Source of the DNA: Periplaneta americana
Lineage: Eukaryota > Arthropoda > Insecta > Blattodea > Blattidae
Direction: 5' to 3'
DNA: 64,000 nucleotides
NCBI RefSeq assembly: GCF_040183065.1
Contig: NC_091127.1
Span: forward strand, 20,374,891 to 20,438,890
Shown here piece after piece: positions 33,617-44,364 of the stretch; the stretch's first letter is position 1, and the number at the start of each line of letters is the position of its first letter. Made by a program: the position numbers and the translations under genes. The notes under the pieces were generated by a model, which saw only the letters and a list, made by a program, of their open reading frames with translations, had not been told where the DNA came from and ran no database searches.

Positions 33617-34609
33617 CTTACTTACTTACTTAAAATGGCTTTTAAGGAACCCGAAGGTTCATTGCCGCCCTCACATAAGCCCGCCATCGGTCCCTATCAT
33701 GTGCAAGATTAATCCAGTTATATTTGGTTGTGTGTCAATCCATCTGGAGAAGTCCAAGTGTATTTATGTATATCCTTATGGGGGAATGTTGTACTTTTGA
33801 CAATTAGATTTTTCGATGTGGCAAAGTTGACTAATCTAACTCCATTGTCACTACTAATTGCGTGTAGGCTCTCTTTTCCAATAGTTGGTCTAAAAATATC
33901 CCCCCGTCCTACTTTAGCGTTGAAATCCCCCAATAAAATTTTCATGTGATATCTAGGGAACTGATCAAAAGTATGTTCCAATTCCTCATAGAAGCTATCC
34001 TTTATATCGTCGTCTTTCTCTTCTGTAGGGGCGTGAGCATTTATAACTATGATGTCGCACCATCTACCCTTAAGTACTAAATACGATAACCTGTCACTGA
34101 TAAATTCGACCTTTTTTACTGCTGATTTTATTCTTTTATGAACAAAGAATCCTGTTCCTAATTGATGATTATTGTTTCCTTCCCCATAATACAACAAGTA
34201 ATCTCCTAGTTGTGATATGCCATTCCCATGTAACCTAACCTCTTGTACTCCCACGAAGTCTATTCTATATCTAGCTAGTTCTTTTGCTACTAATGTTACC
34301 CCTCCTCTTCTATAAAGACTAGTTACGTTCCAAGTGCCAAATCTCAAAACCTTATTCCTTTGCTGTGGTCGTGCTAGAGAATCAATCCTATTCCGAGGCT
34401 TATTGTAGGGATTCGTAACAAGCTGTTTTTTACGGTGATGGGTTGTTAGCCCTTCGCCCAACCCCCAAGCTGGAGGACCACCCCTTATCGGCTGTCCACG
34501 ACTGCTTATTCAATATATTCGCAGCTACCCTCCATATCTGGAGGCCGTCTCCTCTATCCGCAACCTGAGGACGCGCCATGCCGTGGTGATAGGGACCCAC
34601 AATACATGG
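33617..34609 (-). mobile_element. LINE A internal-deletion derivative with endonuclease
   Basis: On the minus strand it begins with the family 5' end (ccatgtattgtgggtccc, 34609), carries the 5' UTR and the endonuclease ORF (33718-34461), then jumps at about 33719 to the last ~100 bp of the family and the (GTAA)n tail (33617-33636). The RT is completely absent. The same two-ended layout, with a different break point, is found at 5652-6087. No TSD was recognised. Confidence 0.8.
33718..34461 (-). pseudogene. LINE A N-terminal AP-type endonuclease, truncated
   Basis: A 247-codon frame opens at MGEGLTTHHRKKQ and shows the exonuclease-endonuclease-phosphatase motifs: FGTWNVTSL (metal-binding Asn), DFVGVQEVRLHG (catalytic Glu), VINAHAP, KILLGDFNAKVG (Asp and Asn) and SSDNGVRLVNFA. 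The protein nicks target DNA for target-primed reverse transcription. The frame runs off into the deletion junction after TWTSPDGLTHNQI, before the final histidine region, so the domain is nearly but not quite complete and has no RT. Start chosen from the first Met after the 5' UTR. Confidence 0.85.
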
Positions 34610-34613
34610 TATA

Positions 34614-34765
34614 TTACACGACTGAAAACGAAATAGCCTATTTGTGATTTATCATGGGAACTATTAAAATATCACACGACTGAAAATATATTTGTGAGTT
34701 ATGATGGAAGCTATTAAAATAGTACACGACTGAGAGCAGAGTATTTGTGATTTATCATGGAAAGT
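34614..34765. repeat. Three-unit minisatellite, ~50-65 bp
   Basis: The unit acacgactga...atttgtgatttatcatgg.a..tattaaaata occurs three times in tandem with variable insertions, immediately beside the 5' end of the LINE A derivative. Confidence 0.75.
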
Positions 34766-34858
34766 GTAGAAATGTAAAAAAAGGCACATTCTTATTGCAG
34801 TAACTGTTAAAGCGAACCTTGTTATAAGCACTGAAAAAAAAAAAAAAACACCAACTGC

Positions 34859-36521
34859 ACAAATTGCTATGTATGCAGACGATACAGCTATTTATGCAAC
34901 CCATCGCAACATTAACATAGCTTCAAATCACCTTCAGGAAGCCTTAAACATCATATGCCCTTGGCTTGAAAATTGGCGCATCTCACTGCACTACAATAAA
35001 TGCGAAGCAATGATATTTCCTTTGTGTCGTCCTGCTAATCTTCCATGCATAAATCTTTCAACCAGCGTGATACCGTGGAAACCAAAGAATGAAGCTGTAA
35101 TAGTAATATGCGTTACAAGAGCGGTATGTTGACGTTTTCATGGTCGAGGAAAAGATTGAAAAAGCGAAACGTAGTTGAGCTTTTTTAATTTCCGAGAACA
35201 TGAAAACAAACATACCGCTCGTGTATCGTACATTATTTTGTGCGAAGATCGTTTATTACATACCTGAAAGACGAATTTCTAATTAGCTGCAATGAAATCT
35301 CCATGTTGGTTTCTGTTTAATGACGCCAACTTCGGAACACCAAAATATCTTTCTTCGACATTGTTGCTGTAAAATATTTTCTGTGTTTACTATACTCCAG
35401 CAGGCCGTGATTTACGTCTGTCTTTTTTTTCCCCCCAGTCTATAAATGCGAACTTAAAACAAACGGTAAGGTTATGTAATGATTTATTTTTCATTTTAAT
35501 ATTTTAACAATATTATTTATATAACATATTGCAGTAATAACATCGGCATCTGGAATCTCGTTGATTTTTTCACGGCTTCCTTAATGTTACTTGTAACAGG
35601 AATGCAATAAGTTTCGTGGAGTAGTAGACTTTACTTAATTTTTGCAAATATTTAAAAACAATAATTAACATTGCAATTTAGGTGAAATTGCAGTGGTAAG
35701 TTTCCAATTTATAATTATTACTATGTTAAATGTCTCTAAAAATAATATGTTAAAAGCCTAAAGCAGTAAAATGAATGTCGCGCTTAAGCGGTAAGAAGAG
35801 GGAAATTGTTGTGTGTGTTACGTTGGGAATACTGAATGTGGTATTTCACACTTACCGCGTATTGGTTTTGTGCGGAAAACAAGCAAATACGCACGATCTC
35901 GCACAAAATATCTTGCAGTGCACTCAGATCGCCGTCCATCATGGAAACATCACATCAACAACAAACTTAAATTAGCTAAATTATATCCGCTCCTCAACAA
36001 GAAATCATCTCTAAAGCTACAAAATTGCATGCTACTTTACACATCTCTATTACGACCTCTACTGCTTTATGCCTGTCCTGTCTGGAGAGGAGCTGCAATA
36101 AGTGAAATTAAACACATCCAGTCATTTCAAAATAAAATCCTACGAATTTCACTCAATTCTCCTTGGTAACAGCCAACTACACAGAGAAACTGGTATTGAC
36201 ACAATCAAACAGTTTATTCATTCACAAGCTAAGAAGTTCTATAACAACCTAGAAAATGTTCCAGGCGCCATCCACTACTCTCTCGGAAGGAAGTCCACAT
36301 TTCCCACCAGAATCAAGAGCAGACTTCCAATGGACCTCATATTATAATCAAAATTTATCATCACACCAATCTATGTAAATAATTATTTATTAACAATTAT
36401 ATTTGTTCTTTGAGGAGCCCAATATAGGTTGCCTTCAATTCAATTGTATTTATATTTTTAGAAATGATCTGTATAGCGCTAAATGCGCTGATCGATCAAT
36501 AAATTGTTAAAAAAAAAAAAA
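34859..36521 (+). mobile_element. LINE family D (jockey-like), 5'-truncated, polyA
   Basis: It opens inside the RT active site (MYADDTAIYATHRNIN), continues WLENWRISLHYNKCEAMIFP, IPWKPKNEAV, and after the 806-bp insertion at 35099-35904 KYLAVHSDRRPSWKHHINNK, LLRPLLLYACPVWRGAA, IQSFQNKILRISLNSPW; with a frame change it ends at 36347. The 3' UTR runs to a polyA at 36508-36521. The flanking accaact motif (about 34852-34858 and after the polyA) is a likely short TSD. YADD is intact but frameshifts and truncation make it inactive. Confidence 0.8.
35099..35904 (+). mobile_element. 806-bp hairpin-ended element, copy 1
   Basis: It interrupts the LINE D frame between ...NEAV and KYLAVH, giving exact edges: it starts aatagtaatatgcgttacaa and ends cgcacgatctcgcac. 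Within the first 140 bp the motif gagcggtatgtt...ttttcatg appears twice in inverted orientation around a ~40-bp spacer, a terminal hairpin. The other end has no matching TIR. A near-identical 809-bp copy is inverted at 40501-41309. No ORF over 80 codons. Superfamily unknown. Confidence 0.8.
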
Positions 36522-37383
36522 AACCAACTAAATTTTGACGCTTGTACCTGTAAGGGGTACAGTCGTTCGTCGGAATCTCGTCTTGGATATGGATATTTTC
36601 GGCTATGAGCGAAACGTTCTGTAGAACAGACGTCCGGCATGGTGCTGATCCCACGTCATGGGAGCCCGAGGCATATATTGTGTTCAGTGTATCAAACTAA
36701 AACTGAGTGAAAGGCAAATTGCGAACCACTCACAAGCGTAAAATGTCTCAGAGAAAAAAAAAAAAAAGTTTTATTTATGTTTCGTTCATCCGTATCTCGA
36801 AGTCTCTTTGTTTATTTATTTACAAAAACTCAAATTTGGACAGATGAGCAGAGGGCGTTTCAAGTGCCAGGCGGCGGGGTTCGATACCGCGACCGGTGCT
36901 TCCAAGGCTCTTTCCTCCGCTTTAACAAGCATGACGCTGCAACATGATTCAACAGCAGAATGTGTGACTGGCCTTGAGCACGCGGCAAACATTTTCTCAT
37001 TGCAGCGTTCGAAAGAGTTGTCGTGGAAACGAATGCCTTGCACTGTGTGGTTGATAACGGTATTTAACTTGCGATAGTACGAACTCGTTTGCAAAGAAGA
37101 CAAGAAAGCGCACACTAGTTTTTTTTATTATTATTATGTTATATTTACCATCATACTCAGCATCATAATCTACTTAAAATATTGGGTATTTAAACAAGTT
37201 TCGTCTTCGTTCTTGTTAGGATTTTGAAACACTCGACATTCACACGTAACGGGACTTGTCATGTGGTCAGCATGGCGTAAAGATTGCCGTTTAAAACACA
37301 AAGTAAATACGAGACAAAGGACACACACACATATATGCGTGTGTGTGTGATAAATATCTACTTTTTTAAAGGGCATATACTTG
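36522..37383. other. Unassigned; CpG-richer block 36848-37110
   Basis: The block gggcgtttcaagtgccaggc...gaaagagttgtcgtgg stands out by its GC and lack of repeat edges. Both strands have open frames of 89-99 codons there, but no splice sites or family resemblance. It could be a regulatory element or an unrecognised exon. At 37258-37325 a short body is shared with the SINE fragment at 26.4 kb. Confidence 0.35.
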
Positions 37384-37578
37384 ATGGCCTTCTATGCCCG
37401 AGGTTGCGGGTTCGATCCCGGGCCAGGTCGATGGTATTTAAGTATGCTTAAATACGACAGGCTCATGTTTGTAGATTTACTCGCATGTAAAAGAACTCCT
37501 GCGGGACAAAAATTCCGGCATACCGGCGACGCTGATATAACCTCGGCAGTTGCGAGCGTCGTTAAATAAAAAAAAAAA
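37384..37578 (+). mobile_element. tRNA-derived SINE (family 1), 5'-truncated
   Basis: The 10-bp TSD catatacttg lies at 37374-37383 and 37579-37588. It contains the B box gggttcgatcccgggcc and the same body as 12918-13144, ending gttaaat and a polyA. The A-box part is lost. Confidence 0.9.
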
Positions 37579-37984
37579 CATATACTTGGTGCCTATTCGA
37601 AGGAGATAAACATCTACTTTTCTAAAAGTGCGTTTTCGAAAGAGACAAATATCTACCTTTCTATCAGAAATCAAACCCCGATCTGCTAAATATTAAATAT
37701 TGGATTACGCTATATATTGTGCCACATACTGTACACCATTCTAAGGATATTCATATTTTTACCACGATGAATGTTCATTCTTGATTGCAATAGAATCCGA
37801 ATAAAGCACTGATAAAGTTTTTTTTTTTTTTCGTTGTTGGTAACTCTATAGCATCTATTAGATGCTTTATGGTTGTGCGAACAGATAGAGTTACTTGTCA
37901 ACAATGTGACGCTGAAACGTGTGTTAGGTTACTGCCCAGCGACAGTCCTGATGTATTTTTATATTTGTGATGATTGGTTAATTA

Positions 37985-38125
37985 ATATTAACCCGGCACA
38001 CTCACAATCACACTCACATTCATACAAATTTCCAGACTCTAGACACCCAGGTAATTTTTCTTCTTCAAGAAAAATTCACCGAGAGCCGAGCCCGGGAATC
38101 GAACCAGCATGTTGACTAACAGACC
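37985..38125 (-). mobile_element. tRNA-derived SINE (family 3)
   Basis: On the minus strand gcctccgtggtctgttagtc...atgctggttcgattcccggg gives A- and B-box regions, followed by a body rich in gtgagtgtgattgtgagtgt. No TSD identified. Confidence 0.6.
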
Positions 38126-38885
38126 ACGGAGGCAGTGAAACTGATAAAGTTGTTTCCAAATATTATTCCAGATATTGTCAGCATCTAGGACTTCCTTTGA
38201 AGGCAAGGGTGGCCAACTGTCCGAAGACAGGTTGGAACCTCGTCATAAGTGACACCAAAAACGCATCACTCATGAGGCAACTAAGTCAGTAGATAAAGGG
38301 GTAGGGTGGCCAATTCATTTCTCCCGCCAGTGTATAAATCTAAAACTCGAGATCCTTGGCTTCACTTCTTTTCCTGAATGAAGTCTATGAATTTTTATTG
38401 CTATTAAAATTCAATGTTTTGGGTTTGCATCTTATGGAGAATTAAAAAAAATTATAAAACGAAAAAAAAAAAAAAAACGAAGGTTCTTACACACGTAAGT
38501 AAACATAGTATATTAAATTTTACATGTTGCTCAAGGACAGCCTACTAATTAACTATTTAATTATGTAAATAAACTACAGTCGCAGAAATGTCGTGTCAGG
38601 CAACAGCGCTCACACAACAAATAAATAAAATAAATGAAACACGAAGGAAATTATCTCGATTGGGAGAGGGATTTGTTTGTTCAAGTCACACACAACCATC
38701 GTTGATGATATAATGACGTCAACATTTCATTATCAAGTCCCCAGGGCCTTTAAAAACACAAATATATTAAAATTAAAAACATATAAAATTAATGGCGTGG
38801 ATTGATGGTTAATAATAAGAAACCTCTTTATATGCCATCAAAAACATTACATCAATCCATATAAATTTATAATTTCAATTGTACT
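38126..38885. other. Unassigned; repeat-like motif
   Basis: The segment 38205-38260 (ggccaactgtccgaagacag, gaacctcgtcataagtgac) resembles 39473-39530, so both are pieces of an unnamed dispersed repeat. The rest is AT-rich. Confidence 0.4.
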
Positions 38886-38934
38886 GTTGTCTCCCGCGGT
38901 CGACACATTAAGACGTTTCCACGGTATATATACG
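38886..38934 (+). promoter_or_regulatory. External pol III promoter of tRNA-Sec (TATA, possible PSE)
   Basis: A TATA box, ggtatatata, at 38923-38932 lies about 25-33 bp before the tRNA start, where vertebrate and fly tRNA-Sec genes carry one. The proximal sequence element would be expected near 38886-38908 (tgttgtctcccgcggtcg), but I cannot confirm its insect consensus. Confidence 0.55.
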
Positions 38935-38955
38935 AAGTTGAGCGACACTTCTGAC

Positions 38956-39042
38956 GCCCAACTGATCTTCGGTGGTCCGAGGTGCAGGCTTCAAACCTGT
39001 AGCTGACTAACGTCAGAGTGGTTCGATTCCACCTGTTGGGCG
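38956..39042 (+). tRNA. Selenocysteine tRNA (tRNA-Sec, anticodon TCA)
   Basis: The 87-nt sequence has every hallmark of eukaryotic tRNA-Sec. A long acceptor stem pairs gcccaac/gttgggc, with a T-T mismatch then G-C below it; a 6-bp D stem pairs cttcgg with ccgagg around tggt; the anticodon arm gcaggcttcaaacctgt has TCA, which reads UGA; a long variable arm pairs ctgac/gtcag; the T arm is gtggttcgattccac; the discriminator is G. An upstream TATA box suggests an expressed gene. Oddity: there is no run of four or more T for at least 150 nt downstream, so the usual pol III terminator is missing. It lies on the plus strand in the putative 19-kb intron of a minus-strand gene. Confidence 0.93.
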
Positions 39043-40500
39043 GTAATTGAAAAAAGTAGGTGATTAACGTCATCTACTTCAAATCAATTATTATGCCAGC
39101 ACCTTACAGCAGTTCGAAAATTGTAACGAAAAATTAATAAAATACACGCTCACTGTTCAGATGAATAAAGTTTATAAGTTCATAAACTGTGGTTCACACT
39201 ACCCCAATTATACATAAATCTTTGCTGTCAATCGAAATCTCAGATCGTTGCAATGTTTTGTATCTGTGATACAAATTATGTGCATTTCGGTCAATTTCCG
39301 ATTTCCCCGCCTCTTTAAGAGATGGGGTGGCTGTTCTTCGTTCCGTTTTAGTTAAAAAAAAAAAAAAAAGTCAAAACATCCAATTCAAGGATGACTGATG
39401 ATAGATTTTGATTACTTAAGTTTCGAAAAGTGAACAAGTCTAATGGAATGATGAACCTGGTCTGTGTTTGTGGGTGGTTGTTCAGTCAGCTGTTCGAAGA
39501 TAGGTTTGAACCTCATGACTAGGGTCGGGTATTTATGGAGATCGCGAAAATCATGACATAATAGATATACAATAGATTTTTACTAATTTTTACGAATTAA
39601 GTGATTCTGATTAATAATATGCGGCTAAAACAATCACGACAAATCGCAAAATACAGTTTTAATAGCCAAATATGAACACATTCGCGAATTATTACTGTTG
39701 CGTCGTTTTATAGCGAATTTCGTATTCTGAGTTTTTCGAATTTTTCTTCTTTTGAATTTGTTATATATCCAAGTAGGCTACATTACATGGTATTCCAGGT
39801 GACTTATCTACAGATTTAAGTTTAAGTATGACTTATTTCGGCTATGAATACCGCCCTAGTCTACTAATGCTAACAGATAATCTTATTTAGCTTTACTTAT
39901 AGAAACAGAAATAATAAAAAAACAATTTCATAGCCACAGCTTAATACACTATATACAGTAAGCAGACATACCTTCTGACTGAAAAACGAAAGTATTACGT
40001 GTTCCATTATTAATTTCACACTGTTACATCTCGTCCATTCTTAAAAAAAAAATCAAATTTCTTCATGTGTCGTTCTTTAGATTTTCTATGTAATAAAGTC
40101 TCCTCAGAATCTCTCTCTTAATATCAGAACAAAATATATTTTTTGATAGTCATTCTGAGTTTTTGCATAGTTCAGAATACACAAGCCGTCACTATAGCTA
40201 CACAACAATCATGACGTTATAACTAGACCTTCTATAAAGACAATGTAGTATTAGTAGGCCATGTCTCCTAGCGTACAAAACTCTCAATAGTCTGTGATTT
40301 ATTATTAGGTTAATTAATTCACATAGAATTTTCATGTAGTTGTTTCCAAAAAAAATATTGTATGTAATTAGTACGAAAGTGTCTTTCGCGCAATCGTTTC
40401 GTAATTCCGTCAGCCGAGTGCTTAAATTACACGAGCGCAATGAAGAACACGCTCACAAGTACCATACGTAATTTTATCCCTGACCATAACAAAAAATTTT
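39043..40500. other. Unassigned AT-rich DNA
   Basis: No gene or TIR seen, apart from the dispersed motif at 39473-39530 also found at 38205-38260. A short A-run is at 39354-39369. Confidence 0.5.
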
Positions 40501-41309
40501 GTGCGAGATCGTGCGTATTTGCTTGCTTTCCGCACAGAACCAATAGGCGGTAAGTGTGAAATACCACATTCAGTATTCCCAACGTAACACACATAACAAT
40601 TTTCCTCTTCTTACCGCTTAAGCGCCACATTCATTTTACTGCTTTAGGCTTTTAACATATTATTTTTAGAGACCTTTAACATAGTAATAATTATAAATTG
40701 GAAACTTACCACTGCAATTTCACCTAAATTGCACTGTTAATTATGGTTTTTAAATATTTGCAAAAATTAAGTAAAGTCTACTACTACACAAAATTTATTG
40801 AATTCCTGATGCAAGTAACATTAAGGAAGCCGTGAAAAAAATCAACAAGATTCCAGATGCCGATGTTATTACTGGAATATGTTATATAAATAATATTGTT
40901 AAAATATTAAAATGAAAAATAAATCACTACATAACCTTACCGTTTGTTTTAAGTTCGCATTTATAGACTGGGGGGGAAAAAAAAAGACAGACGTATATCA
41001 CGGCCTGCTGGAGTATAGTAAACACAGAAAACATTTTATAGCAACAATGTTGAAGAAAGATATTTTGGTTTTCCGAAGTTGCCGTTATTAAACAGAAACC
41101 AACATGGAGATTTCATTGCAACTAATTAGAAATTCGTCTTTCAGGTATGTAATAAACGATCTTCGCACAAAATAATGTACGATACACGAGCGGTATGTTT
41201 CTTTTCATGTTCTCGGAAATTAAAAAAGCTCAACAACGTTTCGCTTTTTCAATCTTTTCCTCGACCATGAAAACGTCAACATACCGCTCTTGTAACGTAT
41301 ATTACTATT
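40501..41309 (-). mobile_element. 809-bp hairpin-ended element, copy 2
   Basis: On the minus strand this copies 35099-35904 from end to end with about 5 percent difference and the same termini (aatagtaatatacgttacaa ... gatctcgcac). The flanks differ from copy 1, confirming mobility. A tttt-type flank occurs on both sides (attttg... / ...gtttt), but the TSD is uncertain. The terminal hairpin arms (acaagagcggtatgttgacg / inverse of acgagcggtatgtttctttt) are conserved. Confidence 0.8.
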
Positions 41310-41615
41310 GTTTTATAAAAGAAAATATGTTGAAAATAAGTCCTCATATAATCACATATCATGGCATGGATTTTAGAATCGATACGTTACTAGGTAGGTC
41401 ATGGTGTAGGAGGCAATGAATAGTGAAGAAGGGTACCTAAGGCGTTGCATAAATAAATTATAATTAATTATATAATTTTAATATATATTTTTTCATTTTA
41501 AACGTGTATTTTCATCTTTTTGAAGTTTCAGGGATTATTTAGAAGTGTTCACGGGACTAATGTGATTAAAATAATTTCATATTTTACTTCTGGAAACTTA
41601 AGAGGAATCGTGTAT
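41310..41615. other. Unassigned DNA
   Basis: No feature beyond short open frames. Confidence 0.5.
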
Positions 41616-41700
41616 GTTTAGCTCAGTTGACTAAGGCGTGTTGTTAGTAATTATTAAATCCTATAAACCCATACTTCGCAGGTTAAAGTCTCCTCGCATC
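41616..41700 (+). repeat. tRNA-like segment
   Basis: The stretch gtttagctcagttgactaag ... cgcaggttaaagtctcctc has an A box and a weak B box, followed closely by A-rich sequence. Probably a SINE relic. Confidence 0.45.
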
Positions 41701-41786
41701 CCAAAAGGTAAATTATTACAAAATTAAAAAAAAAAAAAAAACATATTAGATATGGATGCAATGCACAAATTACGACGTAGTAGTAG

Positions 41787-41968
41787 CACAGTCTAGTATA
41801 TACAGTCACGAAGCTCAATACGTAGTAAATATACATCCATAGATAGTTGCTAACCACTAGGATCGCTAATATCGCCTCATTAGAGACAATGCGAAATAGT
41901 ACCAGTACAGTCTATTGTTGCTAACACCCTCACAACACAAGCTTCGTGACTGTATATACTAGACTGTG
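41787..41968. mobile_element. 182-bp MITE, copy 3 of 3
   Basis: Termini cacagtctagtatatacagt and its inverse. The flanks gtagtag (41780-41786) and gtagtag (41969-41975) again give a 7-bp duplication, though the site is a trinucleotide repeat, so the length is ambiguous. Confidence 0.88.
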
Positions 41969-42155
41969 GTAGTAGATAGAGAAAGGGGAAGGGGATTGAG
42001 TGTATGGAGAATTAAGAAATGGTTATAAAATAGTAGTAGAGGTAGTGACATCTAGTAACCAATATATTCACTTCTTGAGTAATAGTTGAATGGAAAAGTA
42101 TACGTGTATGCCCGGGTACTAGGAAAATACTAATGAACTGTGAGGTAAAGTCTTT

Positions 42156-42417
42156 TTTTTTATTTGGTTATTTTACGACGCTGTATCAACATCTAGGTTA
42201 TTTAGCGTCTGAATGAAATGAAGGTGATAATGCCGGTGAAATGAGTCCGGAGTCCAGCACCGAAAGTTACCCAGCATTTGTTCGTATTAGGTTGAGGGAA
42301 AACCCCGAAAAAAATCTCAACCAGGTAACTTACCACGACCGGGAATCGAACCCGGGCCACCTGGTTTCGCGGCCAGAAGCGCTGACCGTTACTCCACAGG
42401 TGTGGACGGTAAAGTCT
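42156..42417 (-). mobile_element. tRNA-derived SINE (family 2)
   Basis: The TSD ggtaaagtcttt lies at 42144-42155 and 42418-42429. On the minus strand it starts ccgtccacacctgtggagta with the A box, has the B box ggttcgattcccgg, then the body gttacctggttgagat ... ggtgctggactccggactca ... gacgctaaataacc, and a polyA tail. I recall this body as abundant in cockroach and termite DNA. Confidence 0.92.
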
Positions 42418-42429
42418 TTATCTCACTAG

Positions 42430-43868
42430 TGGAGTAAAGTAATGTTGAATAAAAGCCTACTTTACAAACGCAAAAGTATTTAGTAGAGGCATGTTTTTTG
42501 TTATGATCATGGATAAATAAATATTACACAATTTAAACCACTTTTTCGTATTTCCGGAACAAACTTAGTCATAGATGGATATTGAAGAGTCGAGTCTGAA
42601 ACAGGCTATCAAGCACATACTGTCGGTTCATAAGCCTGTCAACTACGTCACTTCAGTGGTGTCACGGTGTGAGTGAAACAAAATACGAGGGTTCTTCAAA
42701 AAGAAAGGTAACAAGAGCTCTCATGGAAAACTTTATTTCACAGGCAGATATAATGATACAAGTACAGGGACATCATTTTATTTTTACTTCAATTTTTATT
42801 GTACCTGAGTTTTTGAATGTACTTCACTCCCACCCCTTCTACTAATGAAGTTCAACCGTCCTCCACAAAGAATCAAGGCCGCATATAGTAAACAGCACTG
42901 AGTTAGTGAGTTTAGTACGTTCCAGAAATATGTTTGCGTTTTTCAGTGACGAAAGAGCTTTGAATATTGAATCATATTTTCGCACAGGTACTGTCCGTTT
43001 ACCTACGTCGCATCCCGATTTCCCTCACCTGCTTCTGCTCCCCCCTCTGTAAAAGATGGGCTGTCTTAGCTCTTTTCTGAAAACAATTTCTGTTAGGAAT
43101 TGGACGTTTACGTAATATTATACAGCTGTTTAAAATAACTTAAATAAAAGGGCCTCGTTAAGTAATTAACTGTCACGTGATTTCCCCTCTTTCTACGATC
43201 ATGCGGCATAACCACTTGGCCGGACAGTAGATAGCATGTCTGAGTAATTTTATCTGTGCGGGTTGGGCAGAAATGAAGACTGAATTTACAGTACGTAAGG
43301 TACTCTTTTATAGAGTAGGTACAGAATTATTTCAACATGAGTTACTAGTACGAAGAACGAAACTGGCAATTGGAATTAGATGCAATAGCCTATAGTGCGA
43401 TAATATGCACAAAAGAACTGAAGCCTGTATCGAAATGAACGGCCACCATTTAAAAAAATGTGTATAAATATTCATATTATGATTAGTTTTTAATTTAACT
43501 TCTTTCTCTATATTGTACGCTAATGTGCTGTAGACAGTATAATACACACTGCATAATGAATACGTTCGAATGGATAACTCAGTTCGTGAGTAAAAACACT
43601 TATTCTTAATACAGTACTGTATTTTGATTAAACAAAAACCTAATGAAAATTATCAAACTCAAAATCGCGATATTTCCCAGTTTACGTAAATGGATGAACT
43701 ACTTTTCTTCCCTCCTATACCTAATAGAGTGATTTGTTTGTGTTTTACGCCAGTGTCATCGAACTAGAGTCGTGGAAGGGGATAGCAAACTGTATTTCCG
43801 GTTCTCTAAAAGTATAGCCAGGTTAATATTAAAAATGTTTGTAAAAATAAAATAATGTCCCTGTAGTA
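42430..43868. other. Mariner-flank debris and unassigned DNA
   Basis: At 42687-42710 gagggttcttcaaaaagaaa looks like a mariner TIR, possibly the outer end of the element whose transposase relic follows at 43.9 kb. At 42930-43000 a frame reads SDERALNIESYFRTGTVRLP, possibly a transposase N-terminus. Nothing else is supported. Confidence 0.4.
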
Positions 43869-44140
43869 GGACACTGGTACGCATTACTTTCCAACATAGT
43901 CAGCATGCTTATCCAAACACTTATTTCAACTGTAGACCACGGCATCGATGCCGGAATAGAAGAAATCTGCTTCAAGTTCCTGAAGCCACGTCATGACGGC
44001 TTGTTGAACGACCGTACCGGAGTTGAATCGCTTAGCACCCAGGTGATTCTTCAACGGTCCAAAGAGATGGAACTCACTATGTTCTAGGTCGAAGCTGTAG
44101 GGAGGATGATCCAGTACCTCCCAACGAAAGCGCCATAATA
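43869..44140 (-). pseudogene. Mariner transposase C-terminal relic
   Basis: The minus strand reads RWEVLDHPPYSFDLEHSEFH, LFGPLKNHLGAKRFN, QQAVMTWLQELEADFFYSGI and a stop in place of the usual Trp, then NKCLDKHADYVGK. This is the third-Asp block to C-terminus of a DD34D mariner-type (SETMAR-like) transposase, in which the block is normally HPPYSPDLAPSD. The SPDLAPSD core is mutated, so it is dead. Confidence 0.7.
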
Positions 44141-44364
44141 ATCACACGTGAAAAGTGGGAAGGGAACTGTTACACGTTTTGCCCTTTTAAATCCTATTTA
44201 TACCTGTGAATGTGATGGCACGTAACTAGGATACCTCCTAGAAAACCTCAGCACGCAACTCGGACTTTTTTTTCCTTTTCCGCATGCAATTCGTAAACAC
44301 GGATGCAAGCAGACCCTGTAAGATTGTGGTCAAGTTTTCGGTTTCTGCCATGGCGGAGACTCAC

